Shown here piece by piece: positions 44,501-56,358 of a stretch of DNA of 64,000 nucleotides (within the stretch, counting starts at the first letter, position 1; each line of letters begins with the position of its first letter). The notes beneath the pieces are model-generated. The model made no database searches. It had not been told where the DNA came from and saw only the letters and a program-made list of their open reading frames with translations. Origin of the DNA: Candidatus Latescibacterota bacterium (GTDB taxonomy: Bacteria; Latescibacterota; UBA2968); the NCBI GenBank assembly GCA_022821275.1, contig JAJEDY010000018.1, positions 1-64,000 on the forward strand, written 5' to 3'. The position numbers and the translations under genes are program-made.

Positions 44501-44911
44501 ATGGCGCGTATTCTATCCGTTGACTTCGGGAGACGACGAATTGGGCTTGCAGTATGCGACGAATTGCAAATTTCGGTCCGGGGCTTACCCACGCTCAAAG
44601 TCCAAAATTTCAATGATGGTGTCGCGCAGGTTGCACAGGTCGCAAAGGACGAGGGCGTTGGGGAAGTGGTTATTGGCTTGCCCTTAAACATGGATGGCAG
44701 TTGTGGGGAGATGGCGCGTGCTGTGGCAAATTTCGCATCTCAACTCGCTGTTTTGTGCAACATGCCGGTTCGCACGTTTGATGAACGGCTTTCATCGGTG
44801 GGTGCACAGCGCGAGTTACATGCCATGCAGGCAAAGAAACGCAGGGGAAAAATAGATCGCATGGCTGCTGTATTAATTCTCGAAACCTATTTGCAGCACA
44901 AAGGGAGATAG
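44501..44911 (+). CDS. ruvX: Putative pre-16S rRNA nuclease / Holliday junction resolvase RuvX (YqgF)
   Basis: A 136-residue RNase H-fold nuclease: SVDFGRRRIGLAVCD with the first catalytic Asp, VIGLPLNMDGS, and FDERLSSVGAQRELHAM with a further acidic site. The late DRMAAVLILETYLQ is typical. The family matures 16S rRNA and has been proposed as a resolvase. The Met at 44501 is right for the family although it has little ribosome-site support. It is coupled with upstream small genes and mltG downstream. Confidence 0.92.
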   Translation: MARILSVDFGRRRIGLAVCDELQISVRGLPTLKVQNFNDGVAQVAQVAKDEGVGEVVIGLPLNMDGSCGEMARAVANFASQLAVLCNMPVRTFDERLSSVGAQRELHAMQAKKRRGKIDRMAAVLILETYLQHKGR

Positions 44912-44916
44912 CCCTC

Positions 44917-45942
44917 ATGAAACGGTTTCTCTTTATTTTCAGTATTGCGCCAATTGTGGGCGTTTTGGTTGCTTGCACGGGGATTTTTATTTTTAATCAG
45001 CCAACGGGCGTGGGGAAGAAGGAGGTCGAGATTCGACATGGGGCAACCGTAAAACAAATCAGCCAACAACTCTACCAGAAACGCCTGATCCGCAGCCCGC
45101 GCTTGTTGCAGATTCTCGCGCAGCTCAATGGGAGCAGTCGCCGCCTGAAGGCTGGCATTCATCCCCTCGACGGTCAGATGACGACTTGGGAGGTTTTGCT
45201 CGAGTTAGAGCGCTCACGCGATGTCACGCAAAATGTTACGATCCTCGAGGGGTTAGAAAAAACGAAAATTGCGGCGATCCTATCTGAGGAAATGAATCTC
45301 GACCAGAAAAAATTGCTGTTGCTGATGAACAGTGCCGCTTTTTGCAAAACCCTTTCCGTACAGGCCAAAGACCTGGAAGGCTATTTATTCCCCGAAACCT
45401 ATAATTTTCCGATAACAGCGTCAGAACAACAGGTCTTGCACAGGATGGTTGAGCATTGTCGCGCTGTTTTTGATGAGCGCCTTCAGAGCCGTGCTCGTGA
45501 ACTCGAAATGAGCATTCACGAGGTGATCACCCTCGCATCTATTATCGAAGGGGAAACCAGTTGGGATTCTGAGCGAGATACGATTGCGGCGGTCTATCAC
45601 AATCGCCTGAAAAAAGGCATGCGCCTGCAAGCCGATCCCACAGTGCAATATGCGCTTCCCGGTGAACCTCGGCGATTATTTTATAAGGATTATAGCTACG
45701 ATTCACCCTATAATACCTATCGCCAGGCGGGGCTTCCACCCGGGCCGATTAACAATCCTGGACGCGCATCTATCGAAGCTGCACTTTTTCCCGCTGATGT
45801 CAATTATTTGTATTTTGTCGCTACCGGCAAAGGCGGCCATATCTTTACACATTCTTTGCAAGAGCACCAGGCTGCAAAAAAAAGGACCGCGTCTGTACGA
45901 AAAAATACCTGGCAAAAAAAGAAACAGGTAACAGGGGATTAG
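44917..45942 (+). CDS. mltG: Endolytic transglycosylase MltG
   Basis: A 341-residue inner-membrane anchored enzyme that cleaves nascent peptidoglycan and ends glycan strands. It has an N-terminal TM helix (about 5-25), a LysM-like small domain, then the YceG domain with LEGYLFPETY, catalytic Glu in LASIIEGET, and RLQADPTVQYAL and PYNTYRQAGLPPGPINNPG. Length and order are standard. It lies 5 bases after ruvX, a frequent pairing. Confidence 0.93.
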   Translation: MKRFLFIFSIAPIVGVLVACTGIFIFNQPTGVGKKEVEIRHGATVKQISQQLYQKRLIRSPRLLQILAQLNGSSRRLKAGIHPLDGQMTTWEVLLELERSRDVTQNVTILEGLEKTKIAAILSEEMNLDQKKLLLLMNSAAFCKTLSVQAKDLEGYLFPETYNFPITASEQQVLHRMVEHCRAVFDERLQSRARELEMSIHEVITLASIIEGETSWDSERDTIAAVYHNRLKKGMRLQADPTVQYALPGEPRRLFYKDYSYDSPYNTYRQAGLPPGPINNPGRASIEAALFPADVNYLYFVATGKGGHIFTHSLQEHQAAKKRTASVRKNTWQKKKQVTGD

Positions 45943-45970
45943 AGGCCTCGGACACCACGACAATGAATTT

Positions 45971-48136
45971 ATGTCAATTCTCGATGGATTAAATGATGCA
46001 CAACGCAAGGCTGTACAGGCCGTAGATGGTCCTGTGCTCATTCTCGCGGGGGCCGGATCTGGCAAAACGCGCGTTTTGACGCGGCGCATCGCCTATCTAC
46101 TGAGTGAATGTGGTGTTGATCCGCGTCAGATTCTGGCGATGACCTTCACCAATAAGGCCGCAGGAGAAATGCGCGAGCGCGTCGAAGACTTGCTTCATCG
46201 CTCGTGCAAAACCATGTGGATCGGTACGTTCCACAGTTTATGTGCGCGTCTTTTGCGGTCACAGGCCGAACGGGTGGGATTGAGATCCAACTTTACGATT
46301 TACGATACAACCGACCAACTCGCACTTTTGCGACGGGTTATTGCCGACGAGGAACTTTCTGAACGCGATTTTCCAGCGCGTTTGATTCGCACGCGGATCA
46401 GTCAGGCAAAAAATCAGATGGTGGGAGTCGATGTATTTGCCCAGCGAGCGAGCACATTTCGGGAGCAAATAATCGCGCGGATTTTTCGCCACTATCAGGA
46501 TGCTCTAAAGCAGAACAATGCCGTTGACTTTGACGATTTGCTGACATTGAGTGTGGAGTTGATCCGCGATCACGAAGATGTGCGCCAAACTTATCAGGCG
46601 CAGTTTTCACATATTTTAATCGACGAATATCAAGATACCAATCGTCCACAATACCTTTTTGCGCGTTATCTGGCTGAAGTGCATCAAAATATATGTGTTG
46701 TTGGCGATGACGATCAGAGTATCTATGCCTGGCGCGGCGCAGATATTCGCAATATTCTCGACTTTGAAGCCGATTATCCCAACGCGTTTGTCGTGCGCCT
46801 GGAGCAAAATTACCGTTCCACGCAGGTTATTCTGGATGCGGGCAATGCCCTGATTCGCAACAATGCGGGGCGCAAAGGAAAAGAATTGTGGACGGATCGC
46901 GCTCGGGGTGAAAAAATCCGTTTAAAAAGATGTGCCGATGATACAGAAGAAGCCCGCTGGATCGCCGGCGTAGCACGAGACTTTAAGCGCGAGCATACCT
47001 ACCGGGATATGGCGGTGCTCTATCGCACGAATGCACAGTCTCGCGCCCTTGAAGAAGGTTTTAGACGCGCCAATATTCCGTATCAAATCGTGGGTGATGT
47101 GCGATTTTACGAGCGCAAGGAAGTCAAGGATGTACTCGCATATCTCAAATTGGTGGTCAATCCGCGCGATTCCATCAGTTTTTGGCGCGTGATTAACACG
47201 CCGCGCCGCGGCATTGGGGCGACATCTGCTGGACGGCTCGATGAGTTCGCTATGCGCGAGGGACTTGCGCCCTATGAGGCACTTGCACACCTGGACAATA
47301 TTGATACTATTCCTAAGCGCACAGCCGACGCGATGCAGCGTTTTTACGACATGGTCGAGGAATTTCGCGTGGATATGGAGACGATCCCTGCGGATGAACT
47401 CGCGGCAAAAATTGTCGATGAAACAGGATATTTGGGCGATTTTGAGAAACTTCTGCCAGAAGAACAGATGTCGCGGAGAGCGCATGTTGCGGAATTGCTG
47501 ACAGATATTCAGATTTTTGTCGAACAGTCGGACGATGTCTCTTTAGAGGCGTATTTGCGGAAAGTATCGCTGGTGACAGACGTGGATCAGTGGGAAAACG
47601 CCGCGGATGCGGTCACGCTGATGACTCTGCACAGCGCTAAGGGGCTGGAATTTCCCATTGTTTTTGTCGCCGGCTTGGAAGAAGGGCTGTTTCCTATTTT
47701 GCGACCTGCTGGCGATGAGGACAATATGGAAGATGCATTAGAAGAGGAACGCCGCCTTTTTTACGTGGGCATTACCCGCGCCCAGGATCGGCTCTTTTTG
47801 TCCTATGCGATGCGAAGACAGCGATACGGCGGTGCGGTGACCTGTTCAGCCTCGCAGTTTTTGTCCGAGATTCCCGAGGATCTGCTCGATGTCGGTTTTA
47901 AGATTAGCGAGATCAGCAGAGTTCCAGGCCGAAAATCGGGCAGAAAACCCGCTCGCCGGGTCAACCCGGGAGAACCGTTTTTAATGAATGTCGGATCGTG
48001 GGTTGTACATCCCGCATGGGGCCGAGGACAGATTCAAGATCGCTCGGGAACGGGACAAACTGCCAGACTCAAAGTGCGATTCGACGGCGGGACCAAAACC
48101 CTCATGGTCAAATATGCTAACCTTCAACCGGGGTAA
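45971..48136 (+). CDS. pcrA: ATP-dependent DNA helicase PcrA/UvrD
   Basis: A 721-residue SF1 helicase acting in repair and replication-fork maintenance. The canonical motifs are present: the N-terminal LNDAQRKAV (Q motif), ILAGAGSGKT (Walker A), ILIDEYQDTN (motif II), VGDDDQSIYAWRGA, VRLEQNYRST and VTLMTLHSAKGLEFP. The C-terminal 60 residues carry the VVHPAWGRGQI tudor-like RNAP/DNA-binding end typical of PcrA. The ATG follows mltG by 28 bases. Confidence 0.94.
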   Translation: MSILDGLNDAQRKAVQAVDGPVLILAGAGSGKTRVLTRRIAYLLSECGVDPRQILAMTFTNKAAGEMRERVEDLLHRSCKTMWIGTFHSLCARLLRSQAERVGLRSNFTIYDTTDQLALLRRVIADEELSERDFPARLIRTRISQAKNQMVGVDVFAQRASTFREQIIARIFRHYQDALKQNNAVDFDDLLTLSVELIRDHEDVRQTYQAQFSHILIDEYQDTNRPQYLFARYLAEVHQNICVVGDDDQSIYAWRGADIRNILDFEADYPNAFVVRLEQNYRSTQVILDAGNALIRNNAGRKGKELWTDRARGEKIRLKRCADDTEEARWIAGVARDFKREHTYRDMAVLYRTNAQSRALEEGFRRANIPYQIVGDVRFYERKEVKDVLAYLKLVVNPRDSISFWRVINTPRRGIGATSAGRLDEFAMREGLAPYEALAHLDNIDTIPKRTADAMQRFYDMVEEFRVDMETIPADELAAKIVDETGYLGDFEKLLPEEQMSRRAHVAELLTDIQIFVEQSDDVSLEAYLRKVSLVTDVDQWENAADAVTLMTLHSAKGLEFPIVFVAGLEEGLFPILRPAGDEDNMEDALEEERRLFYVGITRAQDRLFLSYAMRRQRYGGAVTCSASQFLSEIPEDLLDVGFKISEISRVPGRKSGRKPARRVNPGEPFLMNVGSWVVHPAWGRGQIQDRSGTGQTARLKVRFDGGTKTLMVKYANLQPG

Positions 48137-48192
48137 ACCCACTTCTTTGAGCAAGGCCGTAAAACGCTGATCGACAGATAAAGGAAGTTCCC

Positions 48193-49134
48193 ATGAACAC
48201 GCGACGCTATCAATTTCGCCTGAGCGGCCTTCGAGAGAACAAAGGCTGGATCAAAGTGACAACGCTTCAGTGCTCTCTAAATGCCCTTGTCAAGACAGCG
48301 GAGTGTGCCACTCGTCTGATGTTCACTGGCGAAGGTAGTGGTAGGGGACCAAGACCCAGATGGCTGAATGCAGCCCTCGACTTCACTCTCAAGGAAGAAA
48401 AACTCGGCTCAACCACTTTGGAGATTGAGGCACCCCAACTTGGCGAGACAGCCTACACCCAATTTGCTCAACAAAATTTCTGGCGTGAACAGCTAACTTG
48501 GCAAGATACCGCTGTTGATCTCGCCGCGCTGTCGGTTCAAGAAGCCCTGGAAGCGACCTCTTCAGGTGACTACTTTGACAGAGCCGTTCTCAGCGCGATT
48601 CTCAAATTCCGGCAGCCTACGGGAAATGCTGATATCAGCTACCATTTGATCCCTCAAGAATCTGATTATGGGGAATTCACCCTTAATGCGTCCGTTTGTA
48701 ATCGGATTGAAGAAAGGCTGAAAAGTCTTCCCCCCCCAAGGGCATTCATCATCAGCGGCTGGCTCGAAGAAATCAAACATGATAGCAGTCGCTTTTTTCT
48801 TGACTTGAGTGATGGCAGGAAAATGTTTGGTCGCCTACAATCTGATCAACTCGATGTTGAGGCGTTGCGTCCGTTGTGGGGCAAGCGTGCTACTGTTCAA
48901 GGCATGATCCACTTCAAAGCTAATGGTCAACCTCGGCTAATCGAAGCTCATCGACTTAGACCCTATCAAGACAGAGATGCCCTATTTGAAGAACTTCCTC
49001 CTACCGAGATGCCCAGGTCCCGAGGCTTAACACCGAAACAAGAAAAGCAGGCTCGATCTTTCAATGTTCTGAGTTTATGCGGCACATGGCCCGGTAATGA
49101 ACCTGTGGAAGAACTTCTGGCGCAACTGGATTAA
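48193..49134 (+). CDS. Unknown protein preceding a PIN-domain gene
   Basis: A 313-residue protein not recognised as a known family. It has no signal peptide or TM segment. The N-terminus YQFRLSGLRENKGWIKV suggests a beta-rich domain, and residues about 185-270 (FIISGWLEEIKHDSSRFFLDL through GMIHFKANGQPRLIEAHRLRPY) look like an OB-fold or tudor-like beta barrel. AAGGAAG precedes the ATG. The stop is 12 bases from the start of the PIN-domain gene, so the pair probably acts together as an antitoxin-toxin or defence unit. This is context inference. Confidence 0.6.
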   Translation: MNTRRYQFRLSGLRENKGWIKVTTLQCSLNALVKTAECATRLMFTGEGSGRGPRPRWLNAALDFTLKEEKLGSTTLEIEAPQLGETAYTQFAQQNFWREQLTWQDTAVDLAALSVQEALEATSSGDYFDRAVLSAILKFRQPTGNADISYHLIPQESDYGEFTLNASVCNRIEERLKSLPPPRAFIISGWLEEIKHDSSRFFLDLSDGRKMFGRLQSDQLDVEALRPLWGKRATVQGMIHFKANGQPRLIEAHRLRPYQDRDALFEELPPTEMPRSRGLTPKQEKQARSFNVLSLCGTWPGNEPVEELLAQLD

Positions 49135-49146
49135 GCCTTGAATATC

Positions 49147-49614
49147 ATGAGCGACTTCTTGCTGGATACCGGTCTGTTGTTGGGATTTTGTCGATCAGCA
49201 CCTTGGGCTCTCCAGGCGCGAACGGTACACAGTCTTGAAGATCCGGAAACGATGGTCTTTACGTCGGTTGTCTGTCACGGCGAGTTGCTATCACTTGCTG
49301 AAAAGTTCGGCTGGGGAAGAGATAGACGAACCCAACTCCAGGAAGTCAGGGCGACGATACCAGTGATCGACATCAATAATGAATCTATTTTGGAAGCCTA
49401 CGCGCAAATCGACGCCTGGACACATGGTACCTCCATCACGTCTCCTGATAGCACGCCGCCACCTAAGCCAGCTATTCCGATGAAGCAGAACGACCTCTGG
49501 ATTGCGGCCACAGCACACGTTAGCGATGCTGTACTGCTATCAACAGACAAAGACTTCGAACACCTCAACGATGTGTGGCTTAAGTTCGTCTATATCGATC
49601 AAAAACCTATTTAA
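49147..49614 (+). CDS. PIN-domain nuclease-like protein
   Basis: A 155-residue PIN-fold protein. Acidic active-site residues can be proposed in FLLDTGLLLG (first Asp), HGELLSL (Glu), QNDLWIAATA (Asp) and LLSTDKDFEHL (last Asp), the standard VapC-like pattern. An insertion with THGTSITSPDSTPPPKPAIPMK precedes the third motif. PIN nucleases of this type cut RNA as toxins. The ATG at 49147 is 9 bases after a TTG that would also be in frame. It is followed by a DUF262 gene. Confidence 0.82.
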   Translation: MSDFLLDTGLLLGFCRSAPWALQARTVHSLEDPETMVFTSVVCHGELLSLAEKFGWGRDRRTQLQEVRATIPVIDINNESILEAYAQIDAWTHGTSITSPDSTPPPKPAIPMKQNDLWIAATAHVSDAVLLSTDKDFEHLNDVWLKFVYIDQKPI

Positions 49615-49671
49615 AACTACTTGATTTCCGTATATCTTTCTGTTTTTAACCTGCTCTTGAGAAAGTATGAC

Positions 49672-51466
49672 ATGAAAATTTCTACCATCCTTGATCACAT
49701 TGACTCCGGTCACATGGCCTTGCCCGAATTTCAGCGAGGATACGTCTGGAACCGCGAACAGGTACGTGGGCTCTTTTACTCCCTTTACAGGCGACATCCG
49801 GTGGGCGGGCTGTTGGTTTGGGCGACCGAAGGAATGGATGCCGCGCATCGGGGCGATAGCTCACTGGCACCGGGCATCGTGAAGTTGCTTCTCGATGGGC
49901 AGCAACGTATGACTTCGCTTTATGGCGTGATGCGTGGCCACCCACCGGCTTTCTTTGATGGTAATGAGCAGAGTTTTACGGGACTTCAATTTCATCTGGA
50001 GGATGAGACTTTTGAGTTCTATCAACCGGTAAAAATGAAGGGCGACCCGCTATGGGTGGATGTAACCAAGCTCATGCAGGCGGGCAATGACGGCCTTGGT
50101 GGATTCATAACGACGCTCAGCACGAACAATGAATATGCGGAAAAGGTCGGAGACTACATCAGTCGATTGGGAACGCTTCTTGGTATTGCTGAGATTGAGT
50201 TGCATATCGACGAGGTCACTGGAACAGACAAAACTCCCGATGTCGTCGTGGATATATTCAATCGCGTGAATAGCGGTGGGACGAAGCTGTCTAAGGGCGA
50301 TCTGGCCCTCGCTAAAATTTGCGCGGAATGGCCTGAAGCACGCGACACTATGAAAGCCACCCTACAGGAATGGAAGAATGCCGGATACGATTTTACACTC
50401 GACTGGCTGCTCCGTTCAGTCAACACGGTCCTAACCGGCGAAGCGAGGTTTAACCACCTGTATGACAGGGGCGTACTGGATATCCAAGACGGTCTGAAAC
50501 GGGCTACAAAACATATCAATACCTGTCTGAACATGATTGCAGGGCGACTTGGTCTTGACCATGATCGAGTCTTTTTTGGACGCTTCGCTATACCAGTCAT
50601 GGTACGTTATTTGGATCAGAAACAAGGAAAGATCAGCGCGGAAGAGCGCGATAAGTTGCTGTTTTGGTATGCCCAAGCCGGAATGTGGGGCCGTTTCTCC
50701 GGGTCGACGGAAAGTGCTATTGATCAAGATCTGGCGACACTTGCAGAAGGTAACCTTGACAAGTTGCTTGAGGAACTGCGTTTGTGGAATGGTGGACTTC
50801 GCATCGAACCAGGGCACTTCACTGGCTGGAGTCTTGGTGCACGATTTTATCCCGTGCTCTACATGTTGACCCGCCCTTGACCGCCTACCTGTAGAGTACT
50901 TCGCCGAGGTTGAGGATCGGTATCCAGGCGCATTGACATCGCAATGGATTCCTGACGATCACAACCTCTGGGAGATCGAGAACTACTTTGACTTCCTCGA
51001 GGCGCGAAAGGAGCTTTTGGCAAAAGAGGCAAACCATCGGTTTGCGGAACTTCTACACGGCGAGACGAATTTTCTGGATGCTTCACCAGCCGCAATTGCA
51101 ACCCCTTCGGTTATAGCTGACACTGTTACTATCATTCCGGTGCCTACTGGCGGCATTGCCACAGAGGAGGAAGAACTTGAGGTTGAAGCCATCAACAATT
51201 GGTTAGAAACACAAGGGCTGCCGCGCGGTCAGATCAACTTCGAGCTGTCTGATGAGATCACAGGCGAGCAACGTGCTGTGCTTGACCTTGCCTGGCCCGA
51301 TGGTCTTCAGCCTGGCTTGACTATTCCAGTAGCGGTTCTGCTGAACGAACCAAATGAAGTCCTGTCCATCGCTAGCGCGGCGGGGTATCGTTGCTTTCCG
51401 ACAAAGGATACTTTCTGCGCTTACGTCAACGCCGAGATACTGGGAATTGATGCGGAAGCCGCCTAA
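49672..51466 (+). pseudogene. DUF262 (GmrSD-like) gene broken by an internal deletion that removes the HNH nuclease motif
   Basis: The first part (49672-50880, stop after YMLTRP) has the DUF262 ParB-like N-terminus: MALPEFQRGYVWNREQVRGL, LLDGQQRMTSLYG, FNRVNSGGTKLSKGDLALA. From 50885 the next frame (+1) carries the C-terminal part of the same family: LPVEYFAEVEDRYPGALTSQ, WKIENY-like LWEIENYFDFLEARKELL and a 100-residue tail with LDLAWPDGLQPGL. The usual 50-60-residue segment between them, holding the VHHIFPK-type HNH motif, is absent. The junction lies between TTGACCCGCC and TTGACCGCC, so slippage between short repeats can explain the loss. The DUF1524-type nuclease half is thus disabled. 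50933-51466 may still be translated from an internal start. Confidence 0.8.
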
Positions 51467-51482
51467 AGCTTCAACCGTATTG

Positions 51483-51517
51483 TTGACAAATTACAATTTT
51501 ATATAGAGAATTATAAT
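51483..51517 (+). promoter_or_regulatory. Possible promoter before gatC
   Basis: A perfect TTGACA and a perfect TATAAT lie in an A+T-rich patch 80-115 bases upstream of gatC, but the spacing between them is 23 bases, not the usual 16-18. It may be a weak or activator-dependent promoter or a chance pairing. Confidence 0.3.
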
Positions 51518-51597
51518 GGGTCAAAGGCTTGAGATAGACCGCTATCTCTAAGGAACTTACTGTATCCCAGACCGTTAATCGCTGAAAGCTAAAAATT

Positions 51598-51882
51598 ATG
51601 GTTTCAAAAGATGATGTACGAAAAGTGGCGCAACTTGCGCGCCTGGATTTCGCGCCGGAAGAAGAGGCGCAACTAACCGAAGACTTGAACCACATGCTCG
51701 AATACGTTGCGGCGCTTGATCAACTCGATACAACAGAGGTCTCTCCAACAGCGCATGTACTCCCCCTGGAAAATGCGTTTCGGGACGATGTCATGGGACA
51801 GTCATTGGATCGGTCGGACGCGCTGGCTAATGCCCCACTTTCAGGGCATGGTCACTTCCGCGTCCCCAAAGTGATCGAATAA
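51598..51882 (+). CDS. gatC: Aspartyl/glutamyl-tRNA amidotransferase subunit C
   Basis: A 94-residue subunit that holds GatA and GatB together for conversion of mischarged Glu-tRNA(Gln) or Asp-tRNA(Asn). The VSKDDVRKVAQLARLDFAPEE N-terminal helix and the AHVLPLENAFRDDV and HFRVPKVIE end are diagnostic. gatA and gatB are not adjacent. The gene is followed by a hairpin and then pyrG. Confidence 0.93.
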   Translation: MVSKDDVRKVAQLARLDFAPEEEAQLTEDLNHMLEYVAALDQLDTTEVSPTAHVLPLENAFRDDVMGQSLDRSDALANAPLSGHGHFRVPKVIE

Positions 51883-54238
<2,356 letters not shown>

Positions 54239-54258
54239 AGAATATCAGACATTATTTT

Positions 54259-55548
54259 ATGTTGCGAACAAAACTCCGGGGCTTTCTCGGAGTTTTGTTT
54301 ATATGCGCCTGCTCGGAGGTAAATGCCGAGCAAAAGCTCAGTGCTGATTGGGTGGAAACGCTGCTCTTGAACGACCAGACGCAGCGCAATTACCGCGGGG
54401 GCGTGGTATATGAAGACAGCTTGCGCCAACTCACTGTAAAAGCCGATTCTGCACATGTACGCGTTGGAGATGCGATTTATCTTTTTGTACATCAAGTGAG
54501 CTATAAAGACTCGGTGAGGGAAATTCGCGCTGATACACTCGTGTTTCAAGACCGCGAAGACCGCGCGATATTTCGAGGACACGTCTTTCTAAGCGATGAT
54601 CAACGCACGCTTGAGGCGCATACCGTGCAGTTTTTAAGCGAAGAGGACTCGCTTATTGCCGAGGGTGATGTCAGCCTTATGTTGCCCGAAGGTCGAAGTC
54701 TTCGCGCTTCCCAATTGCGCTACGATTTGATCCGGGAACACGGACACTTACAGGGCCAGACGCAGTTACAGGTGGTGGGAGAACAAGGCGATACCCTCAA
54801 GGCACAGTCCGATTCCATTGCTTTTGTCAATCGCGGGCGAGAACTATTGCTCAATGGCAACCTCATCTTGCGTCAGGGACACACGCGCGGTAAAGCTTTG
54901 TCTGGCACGTATGTGGATTCTGCAATCGTCCTTTCTGGTAGGCCCTCAATTACCTGGACCAATCCCAGTAGGCGCGATTCCGTTTCGTTACAAGGCACAA
55001 AAGTTTTCATGGATCTATCCGAACAGACCATCAACACGCTGGTGCTTTCGGATAGCACACGCATCCATGCAATGGCCCTTGCCAATGGCCATGCACAAAA
55101 GATACACTCAGATTCTGCTCGGATTGTCTTTCGTGACGAGACCCCGCAGCGTATGCACGCCTGGGGAAATGTGATACTCAATCTGAGCGAGCGAGATACG
55201 TCGCGGGCGATGCTGTCTGGAGGCGATCTCAAACTGGCCTATAGAGATGGGAAATTGGATAGTTTGACGCTATCTGGCGACTGTATTGGTTCTTATAGTG
55301 CCCAGGATAGCTTATCGGAAAGCCGCCTGAAGGGTAAAGAGTGTGTGTTGTGGTTTTCCAACGGCGAGTTAGCCCAGATGGCGATTTCCAATGAAGCGCA
55401 TTGCACACGAATCACGCGAGATAGCGACGATGTGACGGTTTCAGGGGATTATCTCCTTTTGAAATTTACCCCCGGGCAGTTGTCATCTATCCGAGCTGAG
55501 GGAGCTGTGCGAGGACACTATACCGCAGAATTGGAGGAAGCGCAGTGA
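54259..55548 (+). CDS. lptA: LptA/OstA-like periplasmic LPS export protein, extended
   Basis: A 429-residue protein with a signal peptide (Cys-ending, VLFICACS), then a series of beta-jellyroll strands of the OstA type: LSADWVETLL, FRGHVFLSDDQRTLEAH, LIAEGDVSLMLPEGRSLRAS, LLLNGNLILRQGHTRGKALSG and GNVILNLSERDTSRA. Standard LptA proteins have about 180 residues, so this is more than twice as long. A GTG at 54235 that overlaps the lptC stop is an equally possible start. It is the second of a pyrG-lptC-lptA-lptB set. Confidence 0.8.
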   Translation: MLRTKLRGFLGVLFICACSEVNAEQKLSADWVETLLLNDQTQRNYRGGVVYEDSLRQLTVKADSAHVRVGDAIYLFVHQVSYKDSVREIRADTLVFQDREDRAIFRGHVFLSDDQRTLEAHTVQFLSEEDSLIAEGDVSLMLPEGRSLRASQLRYDLIREHGHLQGQTQLQVVGEQGDTLKAQSDSIAFVNRGRELLLNGNLILRQGHTRGKALSGTYVDSAIVLSGRPSITWTNPSRRDSVSLQGTKVFMDLSEQTINTLVLSDSTRIHAMALANGHAQKIHSDSARIVFRDETPQRMHAWGNVILNLSERDTSRAMLSGGDLKLAYRDGKLDSLTLSGDCIGSYSAQDSLSESRLKGKECVLWFSNGELAQMAISNEAHCTRITRDSDDVTVSGDYLLLKFTPGQLSSIRAEGAVRGHYTAELEEAQ

Positions 55549-56270
55549 ACCTGCGAGCCGAGGGGCTGGTTAAAAAATACGCACGGCGCCTGGTGGTCAA
55601 TCAGGTCAACCTGATTGTCAATCCCGGTGAAATTGTCGGCCTATTAGGGCCTAATGGTGCGGGAAAAACCACCTGTTTTTATCTTATTGTCGGCGCAATT
55701 TCGTCCAATGCCGGACACATTTTCTTAGGTGATCGGGACATCACTGCATTGCCGATGTATCGCCGCGCACGCCTGGGCATTGGTTATCTGGCACAGGAAT
55801 CTACCGTTTTTAGAAAGATGACTGTACTAGAAAATGTGCTGTCCGTGCTCGAATACGAGAAAATGGGTAAGGCCGAACGGTTAGATCGCGCCCATAAGGT
55901 ATTGGATGATCTGGGAGTTGGGCATTTAGCGCACCAACGCGCAGATAGCTTGTCGGGTGGCGAAACGCGTCGACTGGAAATCGCGCGGGCACTTTCCCGA
56001 GATCCTCTTTTTATGCTGCTTGACGAACCTTTTGCCGGAGTGGATCCGCGTGCGGTTGAAGATATTCAAAATATTATTGCCGAACTGAAACGCCTGAATA
56101 TTGGGGTTTTGATTACGGATCACAATGTGCGAGAAACTCTGGCAATCACAGATCGCTCTTATTTGCTCTCCGAGGGAAAGATTATCCTATCAGGTACATC
56201 CCAGGCATTGGCCGCAAGTGACGAAGCGCGGCGCATTTATCTGGGGGACCGGTTTCGCCTCGATTCGTGA
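55545..56270 (+). CDS. lptB: LPS export ABC transporter ATP-binding protein LptB
   Basis: A 241-residue cytoplasmic ATPase that powers extraction of LPS. It has GLLGPNGAGKTTCFY (Walker A), SLSGGETRRLEIARAL (signature), LLDEPFAGVDP (Walker B), and the switch His in ITDHNVRETL, a stretch that is near-invariant in LptB. GTG start overlaps the lptA stop (GTGA). lptF and lptG are not next to it. A MOSC gene and rpoN follow, and lptB-rpoN pairing is widely conserved. Confidence 0.94.
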   Translation: MNLRAEGLVKKYARRLVVNQVNLIVNPGEIVGLLGPNGAGKTTCFYLIVGAISSNAGHIFLGDRDITALPMYRRARLGIGYLAQESTVFRKMTVLENVLSVLEYEKMGKAERLDRAHKVLDDLGVGHLAHQRADSLSGGETRRLEIARALSRDPLFMLLDEPFAGVDPRAVEDIQNIIAELKRLNIGVLITDHNVRETLAITDRSYLLSEGKIILSGTSQALAASDEARRIYLGDRFRLDS

Positions 56271-56358
56271 ATGGGTAAAAAGGGTTTACATTCCTCTCCG
56301 TTATTTGTTATTATTTAATGTTATCTTTTTTCTTTATTCAATACTGATGAGGACAAGA

